From Phocaeicola_A sp045647865 (GTDB lineage: Bacteria; Bacteroidota; Bacteroidia; Bacteroidales; Bacteroidaceae), in contig JAZRMW010000027.1 in NCBI GenBank assembly GCA_045647865.1, positions 1 to 64,000 of the forward strand: a DNA stretch of 64,000 bases, given 5' to 3'. Positions 60,567 to 64,000 of the stretch are shown here, one piece after another. The notes beneath the pieces were generated by a model. It was not told the DNA's origin, did not search any database, and was given only the letters and a program-made list of their open reading frames with translations. Position 1 is the stretch's first letter, and each line of letters opens with the position of its first letter. The position numbers and the translations under genes are program-made.

Positions 60567-63500
60567 CTATCCCACTTGTTTCTTGATGTATTCACTGGGT
60601 GTCATTCCGAAGTGTTTTTTGAACACTTCTCTGAAGTATTTGGGTTCGCTGAATCCCATACGTTCGCTTACTTCCATGATGGTGTATTCGTTGGCGAGCA
60701 ACATTTCGGCTGCTCGTGTCATGCGTGCTTCGCGGATGAGGTCGCTTGGTGATTGGGTCGTCAGGGTTTTCATCTTGTTGTAAAGGCTTGTACGGCTCAT
60801 ACCTACAAAGTTGCAGAGGTCATCCACATTGAAGTCGGGGTTGTCTATATGTTGCTTTATCAGTTTTTTTAATTCATTCAGGAAGTTGGCTTCCTGTTTG
60901 ATACTGGTATTTTTAATTTCTTGCAAGTCTTGTTCGAGAGCTGTTTGTTCGAGTCTTTTTTTCCGTGACTGTTGACTGTCCTGTATATTTTTCAGGATGT
61001 TCAGAATGCCTTGCATGTCAAAGGTGTTGGTGATGTAATAGTCTGCCCGTAGCTTGAACATCTTCTCTAATTCCTCCTTTTCGTCATCCATCATCAGCAT
61101 AATGATGGGGATATGGTTGGTGTCAGGATTGGATTTTAAAATGCTGCAAAGGTCTTCTCCCCTGTTATCAGGTGCGATGAAGGAGGTGATGATGACATCT
61201 GGTGGCAGTTCGTTTACTATTTCGACTGCCGTCTCTATGTTGTGGGCCATAGAGATATTCCAATCTTCATTTAGTTTGGAGTCCATGTAGGCAAGTGAAC
61301 CGTCACTCTCTTCGACTAGCAGAATGTGCCCTTGTTTCTCTACGTGTATTTCTGTATGGTACTGAGGCAGTTGTAGGGCTGTCCACAATTCTTTGAAGAA
61401 TATGATTGGGTTTAGATCTTTTCCTTTTCCTTTCTTAATATATTCGGGGTGTTCTATCGGAAAATTTGCTTCAAACGTGTAGCCTGCAGGAGAACTCTTT
61501 TCGTATTGGAGATTTCCGTAGTGTCTTTTCACCAATTGAAGGATTAGGGAAAGTTCGCCTCCAAATTCCTCCTTGTCCATGTGGTGTACATCTTCGGAAT
61601 CGAACATGACGGGATTGTGTTGCTCAGTTTCGTTGCTGATGATTACATTCCATCTTCTTTCATCGGCATGGCAACGGATCGTGATTTTTCCGTCAGTTTG
61701 TGTGTATCGGATAATGTTGTCAAACAGGTTATAGAAAATCAATTCCATTTTTTGTGTGTTGACCCATACCTTTGTATTTTGAGCAGTCGGGTAATATGCC
61801 AATGTAATCCCTTGTTGGCTTGCCAATGGGGTGAAAAGCTCTGTGTATAGTCCTATCAGTTTGTCCAATTGCTGCCGGCTGACATCCAGTTTGCGGCTAC
61901 GGATTGAGGTTTGTTGTTCGAGACTTATTAGGTTGATTGCCATTTTGTGTATGCTGTCGGTATTGTAGTTTACCATATTCAGAAGAGTCTGTCCCTTAGG
62001 ACTCAATGTTTCATATGTCGCTATATCGTTGACGGCAGCTTTGATAAGTGCAAGTGGGGTTTGTAAACTTTGGGTGTTTCGTGTAAAGATGGAGAGTTTC
62101 TTCTTTGTTCTATTCCAAAGACTCCCGAATTGGAAGATTTTCCAACAGATGAAGACAAGCGTAATGATTAGTAGTAGGATTATCAAGTTGGCCCATTTCG
62201 TGTGCCAGAATGAAGGCTCGATGATGATTCTCAGTTCTTTCTTGTTCAGTATCCGATAATCATCGCGAGCAATGTTCTGAATGGATAGAGTGTATTCGCC
62301 AGGTTTCAGGTTACGGAATTCCAACCAACTGTTCCGTGCGGTTTTTGTCCAATAGTCGTATTTCCCTTTCAATTGCCATTTGAAATAGGTATAGCTGGGA
62401 GTGTAATAGTCGATGGTTGTCAAATATATGGCCAAGGACTTTTCCTCATAAGGTAATCGTATAGTATTGAGGGAGTCAACGCTTGAGTATGAAATGGTAT
62501 CTTCGCTTGTAGAATATGGGTTGGATGTTTTTATTTGGTCTATGATGATTGGGATTTCCCCTTGTTGAGGTAATTTCATGGTGTCGTTCCATTCGATGGC
62601 TCCGTTTCCGCTTCCAACGATAAAGGTTCCCCGTGAGGTATGGATACCGGCTCTGGGATTGAAGTAGGTCTTTATTAGTCCCATGTCTTCAGTCCAGTTC
62701 AGGAATTTCTGTTGCTTGACATAGAACATGGCCAAATTCTGTTCTGTGACGATAACGATATCGTTCTCGTTTTTGGGAATGATGTCGTTGATGGTATTTG
62801 AGAGTAGGGCACTGTTTTGCATACGGTATATATGGTGCTCTCCATTTTGGTGGAGGATAACCAAACCGGAATTGGTAGTCCCAATGTAGAGGTCACCGTT
62901 CGGATGCATATACATGGTGTTTATGTGTCCCGAGGCAAACGGCATTCTCATTTTATTTATCTCTTTTGTCTTCTTATTCATGCTGTACATTCCATCACCA
63001 GTGCCTATCAGTAGTGTGGTGGAGTCTTTCTCAAGCAGGCAAGTTATGACGCTTCCGATAAAATAATTCTTGAAAGTCTGATTCTTGGCATCTACGCATC
63101 CTAAGTAGTAGTTTCCTCCGGTCCATGTGAGTCCTTCGCTGTCTTGATATATGACACGGATGTAATTGTTGGCGAAGTTTGGATTGCTGTTCTGTTTGTA
63201 GGAATGAGGTGTCAGCAGCGTTGCTTCTAAAGTTTTCTTGTTGATGCTATATACACCAGTCATGAATCCTCCCGCAATGATGTGTCCTTCGTCAGTTTCG
63301 TGGAGTGAGAGGAAAATACAATTTTTTAGAGTTTCGGGGTTTGTCGGATTCCATTCGAAGAGGTGCTTCCATGTGTTGGTTGAGGGACTGTAGAGATTCA
63401 AACCGTTGTTGGTGGCAAACCAAATGTCACCATCTCTGTCTTCCAGAATAGCATTCACCAATTCGTCGTTCAGTGAGTTAGGATTGCCGATATTTTTTTT

Positions 63501-64000
63501 ATACCAAGTATATTGGGGGAGGGCTTTGTCAAATATGGTGACGCTTCGTGCATATACCGACATCCACAGACGGTTACATTCGTCAACGAACAAGGCACGT
63601 ATGTTGTTGCCGTTCATTTTGTTCGGTTTGTCATGCTGGGCATGAAGGTATTGCTCCAGTGTCTGTTCCTGTAGATTGTATCTGTACACACCGGCACCTC
63701 GCGTCGGTATCAGTATGTATTTCTCTTCGAAAGGATTGAATCCCGTGATAGGGAAATCCTTAAACCAGATATGCTGCTTCTCTAATTTCCGTAAAGTGAT
63801 ATCATATACAATCATCCCGTTCTTATCGCTGTAGGCCATCAATCGGTTTGAATTGGGGTGAACGTATATGCGTTGCGCAAGTTCACAAATCTTTGAAGGG
63901 ATGATACATTCGGTGGCAACCATTTTCCCTTCGTGGATGATGACCCGGCAGATGCCGTCTTCAGAACCGATGTAGTAGATGTTTTCGTCGTATTGGAATA
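60567..64000 (-). CDS. Hybrid two-component system regulator (HTCS) with lost phosphoacceptors; 5' end outside window
   Basis: More than 1140 residues; the frame is open to the right edge (it reads FQYDENIYYIGSEDG upstream of 63923), so the start is missing. Order: beta-propeller sensor repeats (for example AILEDRDGDIWFATNNGLNLY), a Y_Y_Y domain (YFKWQLKGKYDYW...LKPGEYTLSI), one membrane helix (LIILLLIITLVFICWKIF), HisKA and ATPase regions, a receiver domain and an AraC-type HTH (SERMGFSEPKYFREVFKKHFG). The H-box reads TRNTQSLQTPLALI, with Gln (codon 62070-62072) where the phosphorylated His should be. The receiver has DVIITSFIAP, with Ser (codon 61182-61184) in place of the acceptor Asp, and NTF instead of K-P-F. 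The ATPase G-boxes are also weak (FGGELSLIL). Confidence 0.92.
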   Translation of the reverse strand, partial: FQYDENIYYIGSEDGICRVIIHEGKMVATECIIPSKICELAQRIYVHPNSNRLMAYSDKNGMIVYDITLRKLEKQHIWFKDFPITGFNPFEEKYILIPTRGAGVYRYNLQEQTLEQYLHAQHDKPNKMNGNNIRALFVDECNRLWMSVYARSVTIFDKALPQYTWYKKNIGNPNSLNDELVNAILEDRDGDIWFATNNGLNLYSPSTNTWKHLFEWNPTNPETLKNCIFLSLHETDEGHIIAGGFMTGVYSINKKTLEATLLTPHSYKQNSNPNFANNYIRVIYQDSEGLTWTGGNYYLGCVDAKNQTFKNYFIGSVITCLLEKDSTTLLIGTGDGMYSMNKKTKEINKMRMPFASGHINTMYMHPNGDLYIGTTNSGLVILHQNGEHHIYRMQNSALLSNTINDIIPKNENDIVIVTEQNLAMFYVKQQKFLNWTEDMGLIKTYFNPRAGIHTSRGTFIVGSGNGAIEWNDTMKLPQQGEIPIIIDQIKTSNPYSTSEDTISYSSVDSLNTIRLPYEEKSLAIYLTTIDYYTPSYTYFKWQLKGKYDYWTKTARNSWLEFRNLKPGEYTLSIQNIARDDYRILNKKELRIIIEPSFWHTKWANLIILLLIITLVFICWKIFQFGSLWNRTKKKLSIFTRNTQSLQTPLALIKAAVNDIATYETLSPKGQTLLNMVNYNTDSIHKMAINLISLEQQTSIRSRKLDVSRQQLDKLIGLYTELFTPLASQQGITLAYYPTAQNTKVWVNTQKMELIFYNLFDNIIRYTQTDGKITIRCHADERRWNVIISNETEQHNPVMFDSEDVHHMDKEEFGGELSLILQLVKRHYGNLQYEKSSPAGYTFEANFPIEHPEYIKKGKGKDLNPIIFFKELWTALQLPQYHTEIHVEKQGHILLVEESDGSLAYMDSKLNEDWNISMAHNIETAVEIVNELPPDVIITSFIAPDNRGEDLCSILKSNPDTNHIPIIMLMMDDEKEELEKMFKLRADYYITNTFDMQGILNILKNIQDSQQSRKKRLEQTALEQDLQEIKNTSIKQEANFLNELKKLIKQHIDNPDFNVDDLCNFVGMSRTSLYNKMKTLTTQSPSDLIREARMTRAAEMLLANEYTIMEVSERMGFSEPKYFREVFKKHFGMTPSEYIKKQVG

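Overview
The window looks like a chromosome segment from a member of the Bacteroidales, most likely Bacteroides or a close relative. At least eighteen genes or operons are preceded by the Bacteroidota -7 element TAnnTTTG, often with TTTG or TTG about 20 bp upstream. The gene families agree: a BACON-domain lipoprotein, a hybrid two-component system (HTCS), PorU/PorV, DUF4861, DUF4837, DUF5606, the long NusB, and the order nusB-yajC-ybbR-coaE. Most of the sequence is core genome. The accessory-looking parts are 18.4-29.9 kb and the right edge. No prophage, integrated conjugative element, complete insertion sequence or CRISPR array is visible.

Layout. 0-1.2 kb: start of a lipoprotein gene, a repeat-filled gap and two identical tRNA-Asn genes. 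1.3-8.8 kb: rnhB facing a leftward run rex, FAH-family hydrolase, porU, porV, ispF. 8.9-18.4 kb: a lone GH28 lipoprotein, mnmD, a TlpA-like protein without CxxC, pnp, an M16 peptidase, a LOG-family protein, a KdsD-like isomerase and a PfkB kinase. 18.4-26.3 kb: a structured RNA with mutually exclusive stems, then a four-gene exported operon (small secreted protein, LPP20-like protein, BACON repeats plus pseudo-FGE domain, PEGA repeats plus predicted barrel). 26.3-27.3 kb: a repeat-rich area with a decayed nuclease fragment. 27.3-32 kb: a C10 peptidase fused to BspA-type LRRs, DUF418, a HAD phosphatase and a DUF4861 protein. 32-45.7 kb: GldB-like lipoprotein, RsmI-like methyltransferase, DPP-IV peptidase, a PurF paralogue without its glutaminase cysteine, pepT, the nusB operon, a PUR-domain protein, rplY, pth and an S4 protein. 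46-51.2 kb: AmpG-like permease, SpoIID protein and a glycosyltransferase-nucleotidyltransferase fusion, probably for muropeptide or envelope recycling. 51.4-60.3 kb: rlmN, DUF4837, pdxA and a six-gene inositol-lipid-type cluster ending in myo-inositol-phosphate synthase. 60.6-64 kb: a large HTCS running off the right edge.

The observations I rate highest are these. (1) The HTCS has lost both the histidine-kinase phosphoacceptor His (Gln) and the receiver Asp (Ser) but keeps its AraC-type DNA-binding domain. (2) Tandem arrays with an exact 22-bp period occur at five intergenic places; the period is shared but the unit sequence is locus-specific. (3) The LPP20/BACON-pseudoFGE/PEGA operon sits behind an RNA that can fold either as a long rod or as a terminator. 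(4) The PurF paralogue starts Met-Gly-Gly instead of Met-Cys-Gly. (5) Two MITE-like elements share terminal inverted repeats but have unrelated interiors. All functional statements come from reading motifs; no database search was run.
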